DNA of 64,000 bases, taken from NCBI GenBank assembly GCA_014529385.2, contig CM043958.1:125525817-125589816 (forward strand), in the 5' to 3' direction. The stretch comes from Adiantum capillus-veneris (lineage: Eukaryota > Streptophyta > Polypodiopsida > Polypodiales > Pteridaceae). Below, piece by piece: positions 1 to 11,935 of this stretch. Each line of letters begins with the position of its first letter. The stretch's first letter is position 1. A program made the position numbers and the translations under genes. The notes under the pieces are model-generated. The model worked only from the letters and a program-made list of their open reading frames with translations, made no database searches and was not told the DNA's origin.

Positions 1-29
1 GCAATTAGAGACAGATCCTTACTTTTCTT

Positions 30-1165
30 GAAATAATGGATTCAAATGTCCACATTTATTGTATAGATGGTCGTACGCTTTGCAGTATGTGCACTTTGGG
101 CATTCATTGGAAACATGATCTCTGGATTTTCATTTGGAGCACAAGGTTTCCATCTTCTTGATTGGTGGTCCGATCTGACTGATTTCAATAATTTGCCTGG
201 CCATTTTGTCGATTTTTCGGGACCAAGACCCTTTCTTAGCCTTGTCCTTGTTATTTTTGTCTAAGCTACTATCAAAACTGTTGGAAGTCTCACTGGAGTT
301 GGAATTCTCCGTAGAAGAGCTGCTACTGCTAGACCTCCGCTTCCTATGGCTTTGCTCCTTCTTGGCTTGCTGCTCGAGCTTCCAAGATCTCTGCACTAAG
401 TCATTAAACTTCTTTGTGGGTGCACGTACCTCTTGCTCTCTCAACTTCTTGTTGCAAAATCCATTCAGAAACCATGCACGCAGTCTTTTTTTCTAAAGGT
501 GGTTCTTGCACTTACTGGTCAACTCTTTGATCTTTTCCACATAGCTTCTTACAGACAGCTTTTGTTCCCTGATCTTGTCCAGCTCACAGAGAATGTCTTC
601 ATCACCTCTTTTTGTCTGAGTACTCAAGCCTTAAAGCCTTGATCAGTTTATTGCAAGACCTAAGCTGGCAAGCTAGATAGGGGTAATACCATTTTCTTGC
701 CACATCCTTCAGTGTTTGAGGAAAATACTCTCCCCATTCATCTTCATCAATATGCTTTAATTCAACATGTTGCTCAAAGGCTTGAAAGTGGACATCAGGA
801 TCTCCTTTTTCCACCTTTGAAAACTCAAACAGAGATCTTTAATGAAGCAGTGTAATCATGCTTGTCTGTAACATTTCTAGTTCCTCTGGTCTTGGTGGCC
901 TGACTCCATCTAAATGATTTCCTCTATTGATCAGTGTCGGCATCGTAGTGACCTTCCTTTTCAGTTTCAGTCTCTACCTAGACCTTCCTGCTTGTACTAT
1001 GATGACTGCCTTTGCTACCCTTGGCCTCATCTGTATTGTATGTGGACCTAGAACCTTAAGTCCACGTTCTGTGTTCCTTGAGTGACTAGAATGATGAGTG
1101 TTTGGCCTCTTCAGCACTTCTCTACTCCTCTTGAGCCTCAATGTCACTCTCAGGGTTCCTCTCAA
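30..1165 (-). pseudogene. Ty3-type retrotransposon gag remnant with two zinc knuckles
   Basis: A broken capsid-nucleocapsid gene of an LTR retrotransposon. Reading leftward, an ATG near 934 opens a frame with a PPRPEELEML stretch and, after a TAA, the block typical of Retrotrans_gag proteins (FEQHVELKHIDEDEW, then QTLKDVARKWYY, about 650-800). A Ser/Lys-rich linker follows at 130-440. Two CX2CX4HX4C zinc knuckles lie at about 70-150. The second is intact; in the first the second cysteine is a TGA stop. An Arg/Ser-rich block at 974-1165 in another frame may be its N-terminal region. No protease or polymerase follows within the window on this side. Family level (Ty3) is an inference from the gag block; the identity as gag is well supported. 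Confidence 0.75.
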
Positions 1166-2173
1166 TATTAGACTCTATTGCTCACACTTTTGGAATAGGG
1201 TTGACTCGTGTGGAATCAGTGCAAAACTAGGTTGATGATTTTCGACCACGACTGACTCTGGGTGACATGTTTGTAGCTAAGAATTCTATATGGGAGATAG
1301 AGCTCGTTGGTCTAAGAGTAATCAGCTCTAGGCATCGTGATCGCCAAAATGGAATGATAGGTGGCCTCTTGTTCCAGTGTTAGAGTTCAAAGCTACTGAT
1401 TATCTAAGCAGCTCAATTAGTGAGGACCGGAATTAAGTACTGGAGTGAAACAGAGAGCTTAACTGTAATAATATATTGACACAAACTGGAAGACTAGGAA
1501 TGGTATTATAGATTCAAATCAATAGTACAAAGATAATCAGTACAATGTACACCATGCTTAAGCTCATATGAAGTCTGACGATTAATTACAAGAGTAAGTG
1601 ATTACAGAGTTGAAAGCCAAAAGCTTATGAAGATAAAATTCTAGAGGCAAAAGCCCGTAAGCCAAAAAGTCCAAAAAGCCCCGGATAAAGTGTAGCGTCT
1701 CCTATCTATAGGCTTATTGAGTTACTGCAGTAACTGTTTTAATTATTTTCCATGTAGTTGTTCCCATTGGTCGACCTTCTATGGAGCAGTTCGTGCCTAC
1801 TGGGACTATCCTCGCCTTCTACACTTCTTCACGTTCTATCATATCAATTTTATATATTATGATTGACACCATCAACTTGGTCAATACCCATCTTGCTCGC
1901 AAGCACCATGAGAGAGGGACCTTCATGCCATGTGCAGAAAAAAGGCTCGACACATGAAAAGCATGCTAAAGCTGAGATATATTCTTATACTTGAAAGTGT
2001 AATTTTCTTTTGAGATATATGCATGCATAAGTTTAAAACTAACAAATTTCACACAATGATTGGTAGAGAAATTTCTATTTAACAAATCTAAAAATAAATG
2101 GTATTTTGTGTAAGTTCTTTGTATGTGTGTGCACATACAAATATGTGTGTGCACATATTTGATAACTTACACT

Positions 2174-2194
2174 TGTGTGTGTGTGTGTGTGTGT
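2174..2194. repeat. (TG)n microsatellite
   Basis: An uninterrupted TG dinucleotide run of about ten units in AT-rich non-coding DNA. Confidence 0.9.
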
Positions 2195-2937
2195 ATTTAT
2201 TCATTTATCTATGTATATGATTTTATAAAATCTTTGTTACTCATATGTATATGTATTTGATGGGTCCCTCATATTGATGAGACAAAGTTGTGATTCCTTC
2301 TTCAAAAGGAACTGAAATCTAGCAATGTGGGAAGTCTAAGAAGAATAATTATACTAAAGGTAATTATAGCATTTTTTAATTTCACGAGTAAGCAACAAGA
2401 ACTAATTAGCTAGAGTAACTAATAAGCTCAAATGAAGTAAATTCTTAAAAGAACTTTCATGAAACTAATTCTTGAGAATTAGTTTTTTTTTTTTTTTTGA
2501 GAATCGTTTCAATTCTTGAGAATCAATCAACTTCAAGAAATTTATATGTTTATCCAATATATGAAACAAGAACCAATTGGTTTCTCCTACATTATATTTC
2601 TATGGTTTAAGTCTCTTCATATTGAAAGTGGTGTACTTGCATGACTTCATGATGTCTAGGTCTCATTTTTCCTAGGACTTATTCAAAACCATCCTCTAGT
2701 GTGTTATCTTCAAATGTCTAAAATTTCCAATTCTAGGTATATTTGAGCTTGTCTTGAAAATGACACATTCTCACATTTAATGCAAAACTTGGAACATGCT
2801 TAAAAATTTGATGCAAGGACCGAGTGTTTTCAAGAAGGTCAAGTGATTCAAACAAGGGAATTTGTCAATTAACCAATCTTATTTGCTCATACTTGTGCCA
2901 TGTATAGAAATTGGTTAGATTTTTGAGTAGCCTATCT

Positions 2938-3165
2938 AGAGTGAGTCAACAGACAATAGAAAAAATTTCTCACGCACTCAAAATTGAGGTTAAAAGTAAC
3001 CATTGATTCCAACATTTGAATTCCTTGCATCACACTCTTTAAGGTTACATAGTTCTATTTAGAGTGAGTCTATCATGCACGCCAGTTGAATTGAGGTTAA
3101 AAGTAACCATTGATTCTAAAATTCTGTGCACCACACTCTTTAAGGTTACATAGTTCTATGTTCAA
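2938..3165. repeat. Imperfect tandem duplication of about 100-120 bp
   Basis: Two adjacent copies start AGAGTGAGTC at 2,938 and 3,061. They share the blocks TTGAGGTTAAAAGTAACC and ACACTCTTTAAGGTTACA. Offsets between matching blocks fall from 123 to 101 bp, so the copies have gained or lost bases since duplication. Confidence 0.8.
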
Positions 3166-4286
3166 ATGTTTCTTTCATGATTTTATGTCTTTTGTTCATT
3201 TTGTTGATTAAACATGAGTCATAATGACCCTCTGCATTGTCAAATCCACAAATGACAACTTTATCCCTACACATTTCAAGCATCGGCATGTTTTATTTTT
3301 CCTTTAACAAGTTAATTTCATGCTAGATATTGTTAATGTTGTGACAAAACATGGCATACATTCTAATGCTAAATTTGTACTTATTACTATTTATGTTATC
3401 TCAAACGCGTTGTCAAGAAGTGCGCAATGCGGCTAGGGAAGCTTCGAGCCTTTTGACTATGAGAGCTCGCATCAAGACCAAACAATTCATACAATATTTG
3501 AAGTTGAAAACACACTTGAAAAGATCAAAACTCCAGCTATGAAAGCTTCTCTGTGAAAAAAAATCAAAATCGACTCAAAACTCTTGTGTGGGTGATGATT
3601 TGGTGTAGCCACGCTCCCAACTGCACAGGTGCAGCGCTCTTTTGGCCTAATAAAAACCCTAAACAAACGCTTCAATTCTCCGTTCTAGCCATTTTATGGA
3701 AGCTTAAAAACTTCATTAGACAATCCCAAGTAAGTATTTGAAGAGGGAAAACCCTAATTGGTGGCCTCACAACCTCGACTATAGGGTTGTAACAGCACGG
3801 GAGTGCACTAGTAGACCATAGATGTAGGCTATGTATCCCTTCACAAAGGAGCTCAAAGTGCTGATATTGTTCTAAAATATTCCTTCAGCCCTCATAGTCA
3901 AGGAACCATGAGTGATGTGGCATTTTGAGCCATTTTTTATCTTTTTGGATCATGTTTTACCATTTTTGTCATTTTTAGCCCAAAAATGCCTGTTTTGCCC
4001 TAAAAAGCCCAAACAAGATGAAAAAAATCCCCAAAATTGCAAAAAAATCCCATCGGGCTCAAATTTCATCTTGAACCTCATTTGTTTCACTTAGCAAGCA
4101 CTCTGGATGCATCTCTTATGATTGCACATAAACCTGTTATTTTTTGTCGAGATTGCCCACATTGAACTTTCTAGGCAAAGTGTTCGAAAGCCTAATTGAA
4201 GTCCAAAAGTTACTATGAGTGTTTCTGATAGATCTATAGAGCATCAGAAGCATTTCTGTCAAAAAAAAAAATAATTTTAAGCCAGG

Positions 4287-5147
4287 AGACATCCTACGCG
4301 TAGGATGTCTACATGCTAATTAGGGAGGAATTTTGGGATTTTGAGTTGACCAGTGTGTTCAGAAGGTAGGGTTTACCCTAATTTCAACTAGAAACTGGAA
4401 ATTTGGCCATATCTTGACAGGATGAGGCCAGATAGACTGAAATTGCCGAACATCGTACCCAAATAGTGCCAAAACATTATTTTGAGACCAAAACCATAAG
4501 ATGGATGCATGAGTATGTCTTGCATTATATATTGAGTGACTGAAAGGGGTTTCACCTCATTTGGGTGAGAAATTGGGTTCAAAGCGGACTTTAGCACTTT
4601 TGACTCAAAAAGGAAAGAACAGCTGAAATTTGGAACTTTTGAAATCCAAACCAAAATCTAAGCATACCACTGGGTTACTAACCTCAAGGGGAAGCTGTGG
4701 GACAAGTCTGGGGTCAAACAGGACAAAAGACATCCTACACGTAGGATGTCTTCTGAGTGATTTTCGACTCCAAACCAAATTTTGAGTACACTAAAGTGAT
4801 CAGCAACTCAAGGGGAGCCCGGGCTTTGAGTTTGAAGCCATTCGGATGAAAAAGACATCCTACGCGTAGGATGTCTAAAGCAAGAAATTGAAGCCAGACT
4901 TTGATAGTGAGCATAGCAAGGTGTTGTATAGCCTAAGGCAAGTCTCCTAGTCAATTTTGGTCCAAATTTTGATTAGACTGATCAATATCAGCAACACGCT
5001 GTCGGAACAGGTTCCTGACTCATTGACCAGCTAATAGGTGTCCAAATCAAAAAGTAAAAGCAGCTGTAGGCTCAGCACAACAAGGGAAACCACAGTGCAA
5101 AAATATAGGCAAAACACAATAGGAGACATCCTACGCGTAGGATGTCT
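4287..5147. repeat. Palindrome array 1 (four 24-bp palindromes in a leader)
   Basis: The half-site AGACATCCTACG followed directly by its reverse complement occurs at 4,287-4,310, 4,853-4,876 and 5,124-5,147 without a mismatch, and at 4,728-4,751 with one (ACACGT core). The centre is an MluI-type ACGCGT. The DNA between copies is itself loosely repeated: CCAAACCAAA, ACTCAAGGGGA and a GATGAAAA-like end recur before copies 2 and 3. So these are diverged tandem units in which the palindrome is the best kept part. The array ends about 420 bp before the gag ATG of element A. Confidence 0.9.
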
Positions 5148-5569
5148 ATTGGGGCATACTGCAAGGAAAAGTTGACTGCGGATAGACAGTGAGATTCCAT
5201 TTGGCTTAAGGGTTTGAGAACCTCTTTCAGAAGTGAATTTGGACCTTATTTGCTCATTTGACAAAGCAAAGACTGAATTCAGACTTTTTCGCGTAAATTG
5301 ACCAACATCCGAGGGAAGTACAATTTCAGATTAGCATACCTAATCCAGAACATTAGCAATGTATAAAATACAGTAGTGATTGAGATTAACTCTCCAGTTA
5401 TACCAATCATTACTAAGGTAACCTCTAGCAGATAAATTCTTTGACTCGATTGGCGAAATTAAAACGCTTGTGTACAGGTATGTTCAGCAACAAAGTAAGA
5501 AGTCATGCAGAAACTGATCCTTTGCCAGGTGAGTGGTTGAATTTGTGATAAATTGCATTGATAAGTTTG
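5148..5569 (+). other. Leader between palindrome array 1 and gag
   Basis: No recognisable protein and no further palindrome. It is probably the distal 5' leader of element A. I saw no primer-binding site of the usual tRNA-Met type here. Confidence 0.4.
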
Positions 5570-7750
5570 ATGAATTTAAGATCAGGAAGATACATTGTTA
5601 GAGACCAGAAGGTGGCAGGTGACCAAGGAAGCTTAGTGTCCACCGAAGAGAGTGTAACTCAAGCAAGGCTAGATCCGCTAGCACCTATTATTAAGGAAGG
5701 TAGTGATACTGACACTTCGTCAGACAATTCGTTCTTCATGATGGGTAGTCAATAGCCAGAAGGTTTCACCTATGATAGACCTATGCGAGGAGGAAGCACC
5801 TCCCAAAATCCTTTGAATGATTCCAAGCTCACTATGATCTTCTTAGAGGGAACAAACTCGAGGGGAGCCCTAGTCTATTCTGACTATCGAGGACGCAAGT
5901 GCATTTGTATCGAAGAGAGACCAGCTCAAAGATTGGAGATAATCCGAGTATATGATGATGGAGATAGATTCCGAGCCGAAAAGGGGAACCACTATCTGAT
6001 AGTTAGTAACCCTGGAGATTACAACAGATATGGAGATAACGTGGCGAAAGGGAAAATGGTTTTAGAAGCTTAAGAACCGCCACCAAACATCGATCGGCCC
6101 GGAGCTATATTTATGTATGATAAGAAAACAACCAGGGTTCCAACTTATAACGAGAACGTGGGAATCTACAAACATGAGAGTGAGGGTATAGTCTCTTACT
6201 TTCGCAGCAAAGAACCATACGCAAACGAATTAAGCAAAGACAAGGTTCTTTACTTGTTCTCTTACGAAATTGCTATGGGGAAGGGTATAGTTTTTGTTGA
6301 TAGATACGGGCAAGAATACCAACGTATTCTCCCAGAGGAGGTAGAAAGGGCAACAGGTCCAGGAGCATCAGCATATGCCCCTGAGGAAGTGCCAAGAGCC
6401 ACCTACACCCCAAGAAATTCAACAAATCCTTTTTCAGATGAGTATGATGCTACCTCACATTCCACCCGACCGCAAGCATTCAACAACCAAGACCAACCAG
6501 CAAACCAGCCATCATTGCAGGCATGGCTTCGACAGAGTGCAACATTGGAACAAGACAGAAACTGAGATGGTTATCAAGCTGCACGAGGGCTAAGGGATTT
6601 GCAAGAACCACCACTCTATTCAAGGTATCAGGGAGAGAGTAAGCCAAAGACTCAAGGGTCGACAGAGCCTGGAGGACCACCCATAGAATGAGTTCAGAGA
6701 GAAGAATCACTTCTAGCGAGAACCGTTAGAAATTATGGCTTAGGAGCACCATTGGGAGAGGAACCAGCCTATTACAGAAGACCTGAGGAGGTATATCAAT
6801 TAGGACGGGGAGATCCAATGATGAGATTTGTAGATCATCGGAGAAATAGGCCTTCTCAAGTGCATAAATGGGTAAACAAGAAATACACAGGAAGCAGAGA
6901 CCCAAGAGATCATGTAGCAGCCTTTGTGCGTGTAACTAGAGCCGAAGAGGTGTTAGATTTTCCTACCCAATTTGCAGGGTTTGGACTAACCCTAGAGGAT
7001 GATGCTGCCACTTGGTTTGACTCTGTAGAGCATAGAGACTTTGAGTCTATGGAGGAAGTGTTTGACGAGTTTATCGAGGAATTCTCACAAAGGGGAATAG
7101 TGCATAATACCGTCTCACAGATCCATAAATTCAAACAGAAAGATGGAGAATCTGTACGAAAGGCAGCCCTAAGACTAAAAAGATAGGTTAAGTTCTGTCC
7201 TGTTGAAGAACTGCCAACTCAGTCCAGACTTATGCTGATATTCATCCAAGGACTAAGGAATGCAGATCTCCAAAAAGACTTACATATGAAGAGGAGAACG
7301 ACATTGAATGAGTTGACCAAGGAGGCTCTTTACCTGGTGGACAATTGTGCGGTCTACAAAGAGGGGGAGTTCAAGGACCTTGATGACGAATCGTCTTCAC
7401 AACAAAGTGGAAGCAAGTCTTCTAAGAAAGCACCGAAAGGAGAAGTAGCTATAAACCAAGAGCAGCTTGTAGATGAAGTGCTAAAAAAGATCAACTTGTA
7501 CGCCAAAAACAGTCCAAGTGGTGTGCTATTGAACAAAAATGGACAAACCATGAGACCGAGGAATGTTATTATAACAAGGGGTATGTGAGAGAGAGACCTG
7601 ACACTCCCCAAGTTCCGGTAGCTTCCCCTCAAGTTCCGCTGATGCCTAGATATCAAGCAAGCAACCTACCAGGACTTGTAGGTGTAGAAAGACCACAACC
7701 GGTGTTGGGGAAACAACCACCCCTACAAGTATTACAACCAGTTTTGGTAT
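5570..7750 (+). pseudogene. Element A gag, N-terminal and capsid part
   Basis: The capsid part of a Ty3 gag. The first ATG in the long frame is at 5,570 (MNLRSGR). The same frame runs to 7,588, interrupted by stops at 5,753 (TAG), 6,071 (TAA), 6,563 (TGA), 6,689 (TGA), 7,184 (TAG) and 7,586 (TGA). The capsid block is at about 6,830-7,345, with VHKWVNKKYTGSRDPRDHV, LTLEDDAATWFDSV and FSQRGIV followed by FIQGLRNADLQKDL, which match the Retrotrans_gag fold pattern. A lysine/serine-rich linker follows. After 7,588 a frameshift moves to a proline/valine-rich stretch that stops at 7,750. Every one of the six stops could come from CAA, CAG or CGA by one C-to-T change. Confidence 0.8.
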
Positions 7751-7754
7751 AAGA

Positions 7755-9199
7755 TACACACCAACAGTAACTAAATCAGAGGATAAGGCTTTGGTGCCTA
7801 TGCAAGCATATTATGAAGATCCCAATGGATATGCGGCAAACCCTGTCTATCATCCACCAGAAGAACCCTCGACACCTGAACCATGGAGCATGATAGGAAA
7901 TACAGGACCACCAACTGCTGCACAGGCAGAAGGAGAAGGAAGATATAGCTTAGATGAACGAACACTGATGTTCATAGCCAATGGAGGCATGGGCGGACAG
8001 AGACATGCTTACCAACAAAGAGGAGCTCAAGGAGCACCTCAACAACCCAAGGGACCCTGCTACAAGTGTGGTGGAGACCACTGGCTAAGAGACTGTCCTC
8101 ATGATGATGAAATCATTACAGTCAATGCGTATTTCCCAGAATGTGGAATTACTCATTTGATTCCCGATTGCCCTAAAAACCCAAACAAAGGAGAAAGAAC
8201 CCCCTTGAACATGTTAGAAACAGTACCTTCCTGTGGAGGATCGGAAAATGAAACAATCATACCCATCCAGGCAGTAACACAAGCCCAAGCTCAAAGAAGA
8301 ACGAACGAACCCATAGTTGAAGAATCAAAAACCGATGCCCAAAGTTCAGAAACAAGAAATCAGAGAAGCACTTGGAAAGCTAGAAAGGCGCGTAGGAAAG
8401 CCAGGAAGGAACAAGAGCAAACAGCTCTATCCGATGAGTAAAACATACAAAGGAGAGATTAGAGCGGTTAGAGGATCTAGCTAGCTTAAGCTCACACACC
8501 ACGACAACCATAGCACCCAAGGAAATAGCAGAGCCCAAAAGTGCAAGATCAGGAGGATATGTACTGGATGACAAGGTAAATGAGCAATTGGATGCACTTT
8601 TAAAAGCTTATGAAGCTAAACTTAAAAAGAACCAAACCCAGGAGCCAAGGTGGATGAGGTTGGATATGTGTAAAAAGATGATCGAAACAACTCAATCATT
8701 GATGAAAGACCCGCTGGGTAAACCTGCAAATTGGCATGAGGCACCAGCCCCAACCCCTATTCAACCAAATTTTGAGAAACATGTAGAAACCAAGGAAAGA
8801 CTCACTAATGCCTATGAGTCCAGAGGAGAGCCTATCATAGTGCCAAATACCACAGATGGGACAAGTGACGGGTTCCTGCCTAAAATATTGGCAGGTAAGG
8901 ACTATAACGGTCTAGACGATCTGTGGAAGAAAATCCGCAAGGCCAACGAGGCTAATAGGATGAGTAACCACCTGAATAGCATGAGAAAAGAAATTAATGT
9001 AACCTTACCTCCTATTGAATAATTTGAGGCAAGATCACAAATGAACTTTGAGATACATTCACAAGGGGGAGACTAAGGATCAATTAGTTCAAGGCAGAGC
9101 CAACCAGACTCACTGAGAACTTTACCCTCTTACCTAGGAGAGTACGAAGTCAAGTCGGAGGTGAGACCAATCCCATCTCAAAGACTTTCTTCTAACAAA
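7755..9199 (+). pseudogene. Element A nucleocapsid and linker
   Basis: Continues gag in a new frame from about 7,755 to 8,441, then in another frame to about 9,200. It carries CYKCGGDHWLRDC, a CX2CX3HX4C variant zinc knuckle (8,058-8,096). A second knuckle (CGITHLIPDC) lacks its first cysteine, which is a phenylalanine. A basic patch (about 8,370-8,415) and an acidic, alanine/lysine-rich linker follow. The nucleocapsid binds element RNA in intact relatives. Stops at 9,020 and later break the linker. Confidence 0.7.
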
Positions 9200-10351
9200 G
9201 TGATGGATTCGCAAGGACTGATTGAGTTGTTGTCCACTCCGCTGGCCAGTACCATTAAACAAGGTTGGAGAATATTGTGAGGGAGAAGATGGAAACACCA
9301 CGCTACCAGTAGAATTCCAAGGAGTCGTTTCCAAAGCTATTATGGAGCAGGAGTTGCTATCGCCACCAAGGAAATCTAGAAAAAAAGGGAAAAACCAGAT
9401 TTCAGGGCTACCAGAATGAAACTGCAATTGGCAGATGGGTTCATGGAGAAGCCTCTAGGACTCTTAGAAAAAGTGATTGTCACTTCGTGCCGAATGGAGT
9501 ATGAGCATACATTTGCAATGGTCGATTTCGACAAAAAGAACAATTATGAGATCATCTTGGGGCGACCATTCATACGACAATTGAAGATGGTACAAGATTG
9601 GGGTTATGACCACATATACCTCAGACATGGCGAGACAACAACTAAAATACACCTGAAAGACCATAGTTACAAAGATGTGAACCAAACACCTGTGGAAGAG
9701 TTTGATTCAGCCACAGTAGCAGGATCAGAACTCTCAGCATGGTTAGGGCAACCAAAAGAGCTATGGATGTGCAGAGCTTCACATTGTGGAAGCTTAAGAA
9801 GAGAGGAATGCGTCTTGGAAAGGGCGATAGAGGAAAAGGAGTATATTCCGGAACCTTTCCCTGAAGATGCCTTGGAACCTCTGGAATGGGAACACATACT
9901 AGCAACATTGGATTTCTGTACCATTACCGATAGTCCAAAAACAAATTTTTGCGATAAGGATGGCTATGATGTGTTACCCTATTACATGGTAAGCGTTATA
10001 CCAGGAGAAAAAGAGACGGTAGAACCACCAGAACAAGAAAAGTTTTACAAGTCCTCTGAACATTTGGAAGTAAATGATGATGCATATAATGAGTGTTCTG
10101 ACACCTCAAGTGAGCATGGAAATGAAACCGAGAATATCAAGTTTTATGATTTTGCTAATCAACACCCTAGACGCCAGGAACGCTATAGGAGGAAACGAGC
10201 AGGAAACAAAGCGAGAGAGAACTTGATGCCCAAGATAAAAGATAAAACTCACTATTTGATACTTGTAAAAGCAGAGGATTGTGTAAAAGATCGAATATCA
10301 GGAGGATTCTCAAAATATCGAAAAGAAAGAACGCGAGAGGAAATCAAATAG
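9200..10351 (+). pseudogene. Element A retropepsin 1 and acidic linker
   Basis: An aspartic protease that would cleave the polyprotein. The second half is clear: MEYEHTFAMVDFDKKNNYEI, then ILGRPF (about 9,560) and QLKMVQDWGYDHIYL. The first half lies upstream in the same frame after stops near 9,278 and 9,379. Its catalytic aspartate would be at 9,206 in VMDSQGLIELLS, so the triad reads D-S-Q instead of D-S/T-G. A long acidic linker ending in a basic patch follows to 10,349. The late part is an uninterrupted 311-codon frame beginning at an ATG at 9,416. Confidence 0.75.
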
Positions 10352-10873
10352 GTACGAAAAGCTAAAACAGAAACAAAATCACAAAAATCAAAAAACCAAA
10401 CAACAAAAGACCAAGAGTGGACGAAATTGGAGAGTAAACACAAATACCAAGAACTGAAATGGTCTTTGCGTGAGATGTGGACTACAGAAGAAGATAGTGA
10501 TGGTAAAGGGGAGTCAGAAAAGGAGAACATGAATGTACCATCACACTATCGGAAATTTACTATCCAGGACAGAAAAATCATCATGACACCACCAGTTAGG
10601 GAAAGAACCAACCAAGAATCTTACGATGGGCCAAAAATAGCAAAAAAAAAAGACCTTGCAGAACCGAGTGAAAAGCCTCACCTGGTCTATATAGCAAACG
10701 ATTTAGAGCCTGAAGAAGAAGAACGGCTAAAACAACTTCTCAAGAAGTATAAAGATGTATTTGCTTGGTCCTATAAAGACCTCAAAGGAGTTGATCGATC
10801 GGTACATTCTTATGTTACCAATTGTACTATATGTAGTGCCAAACGACCAGTGGATCACGCAACTTTGTTTTAG
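10352..10873 (+). pseudogene. Element A connector; reverse transcriptase absent
   Basis: Holds the region that stands just before reverse transcriptase in plant Ty3 elements: KPHLVYIANDLEPEEEERLK followed by KKYKDVFAWSYKDLKGVD (about 10,670-10,795). Normally several hundred residues of polymerase and RNase H follow. Here, after about 20 residues of unclear origin (TNCTICSAKRPVDHATL), the frame passes a TAG at 10,871 and enters the pre-integrase region without shifting. So the polymerase segment was lost by a deletion that kept the frame, or was never present in this lineage. Confidence 0.8.
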
Positions 10874-11935
10874 GTAAACATAGCACCTCCATGGAGTCAA
10901 TATATCATTGACTTCTTAACCACCAGGACGTTCCGTGAAAACATCACAAGAGCACGGAAAAAAGCTATAGAGCTGGAAGCTCGTGACTTCCAGTTAATTG
11001 GGAACCAACTCTATAAGCGAGGAAAGGACAATCAACTTAGAATCTGTGCAAGTGAAAGCGAATACCTGCTAATTCTAGAACATGCACATAGCGGAATAAG
11101 TGGAGGCCATTTTTCAGGCAATAAGACGGCAAAAATTGTCTTAACCGCATGAAGTTGGCGGCCCACATTGCACATGGATGCTGAAGAGTTTGCAAAGCGT
11201 TGTGACGTATGTCAACACACCAAGGTGCCAATAAAAAGAGATGACATGCCATTACGTCCAATGATGGGAGCAAGAGCATTTGCAAAATGGGGCATTGATT
11301 TTGTGGGACCTATATCACCCCCTGCATATCGCACCCATACCCAATATATCATTGTGGCTACGGACTATCTCACAAAATGGGTCGAAGCCAAGGCAACACA
11401 AAAAGCTGATGCACGCATCACTGCACAATTTTTGTATGAGAATGTTTTTGTACGTTACGGGTTACCAATAGAAATTGTCAATGATCGTGGGACACATTTT
11501 CTCAATGAAGTGATTGAATATCTGCTAGAGGAATTCATGGTCATACATAAGAAATTTGCACCATACCATCCACAGGCCAATGGACAAGCTGAGGCCACAA
11601 ATAAAACACTATGCACGGTTCTCACTAAAATAGTGTCAGAATCAAGAACAGATTGGGATCAGCAGTTACACTCAACACTATGGGCATACAGGGTAGCTTA
11701 CAAAACATCAATAGGAACAACACCGTACAACATGGTGTTTGGCCTAAATGCTATACTACCAATAGAGTTTTTAATTCCAACTCTACGAGTAGCAAAAAAC
11801 TTAGAATGGACGGGGCATGAGCTCTCTTCAAGAATTGATGATCTTGAAAAGCTAGATGAACTCTGCTTACAAGCTGTAGCTTCAATCTATGCTAAAAAGA
11901 GAAGACAAAAAGAATTTTCTGACAAACTAAAGAGT
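10874..11935 (+). pseudogene. Element A integrase, zinc and catalytic domains
   Basis: The integrase inserts element cDNA into the genome. The HHCC zinc domain runs from EHAHSGISGGHFSG (about 11,080) to CDVC (11,201-11,212), with a TGA near 11,150 inside it. The catalytic core is complete: Asp in WGIDFVGP (11,297), Asp in VNDRGTHF (11,483) and Glu in NGQAEATNK (11,591), with exactly 35 residues between the last two. YHPQANGQ, WDQQLHSTLWAYR and TPYNMVFG are also present. The 267-codon frame 11,168-11,971 has no internal stop. The reading shifts by one base near 11,936 into the C-terminal domain. Confidence 0.9.

Larger units (their letters stand above)
1170..4286. other. AT-rich non-coding stretch, probably old repeat DNA
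   Basis: No reading frame here has a recognisable protein. The stretch holds a TG dinucleotide run, an imperfect ~110-bp duplication, poly-A and poly-T tracts, and the sequence AATAAAAACCC near 3,650. The last few hundred bases have the feel of an LTR or leader running into the palindrome array, but no matching second LTR was found, so an LTR call is not made. Confidence 0.5.
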
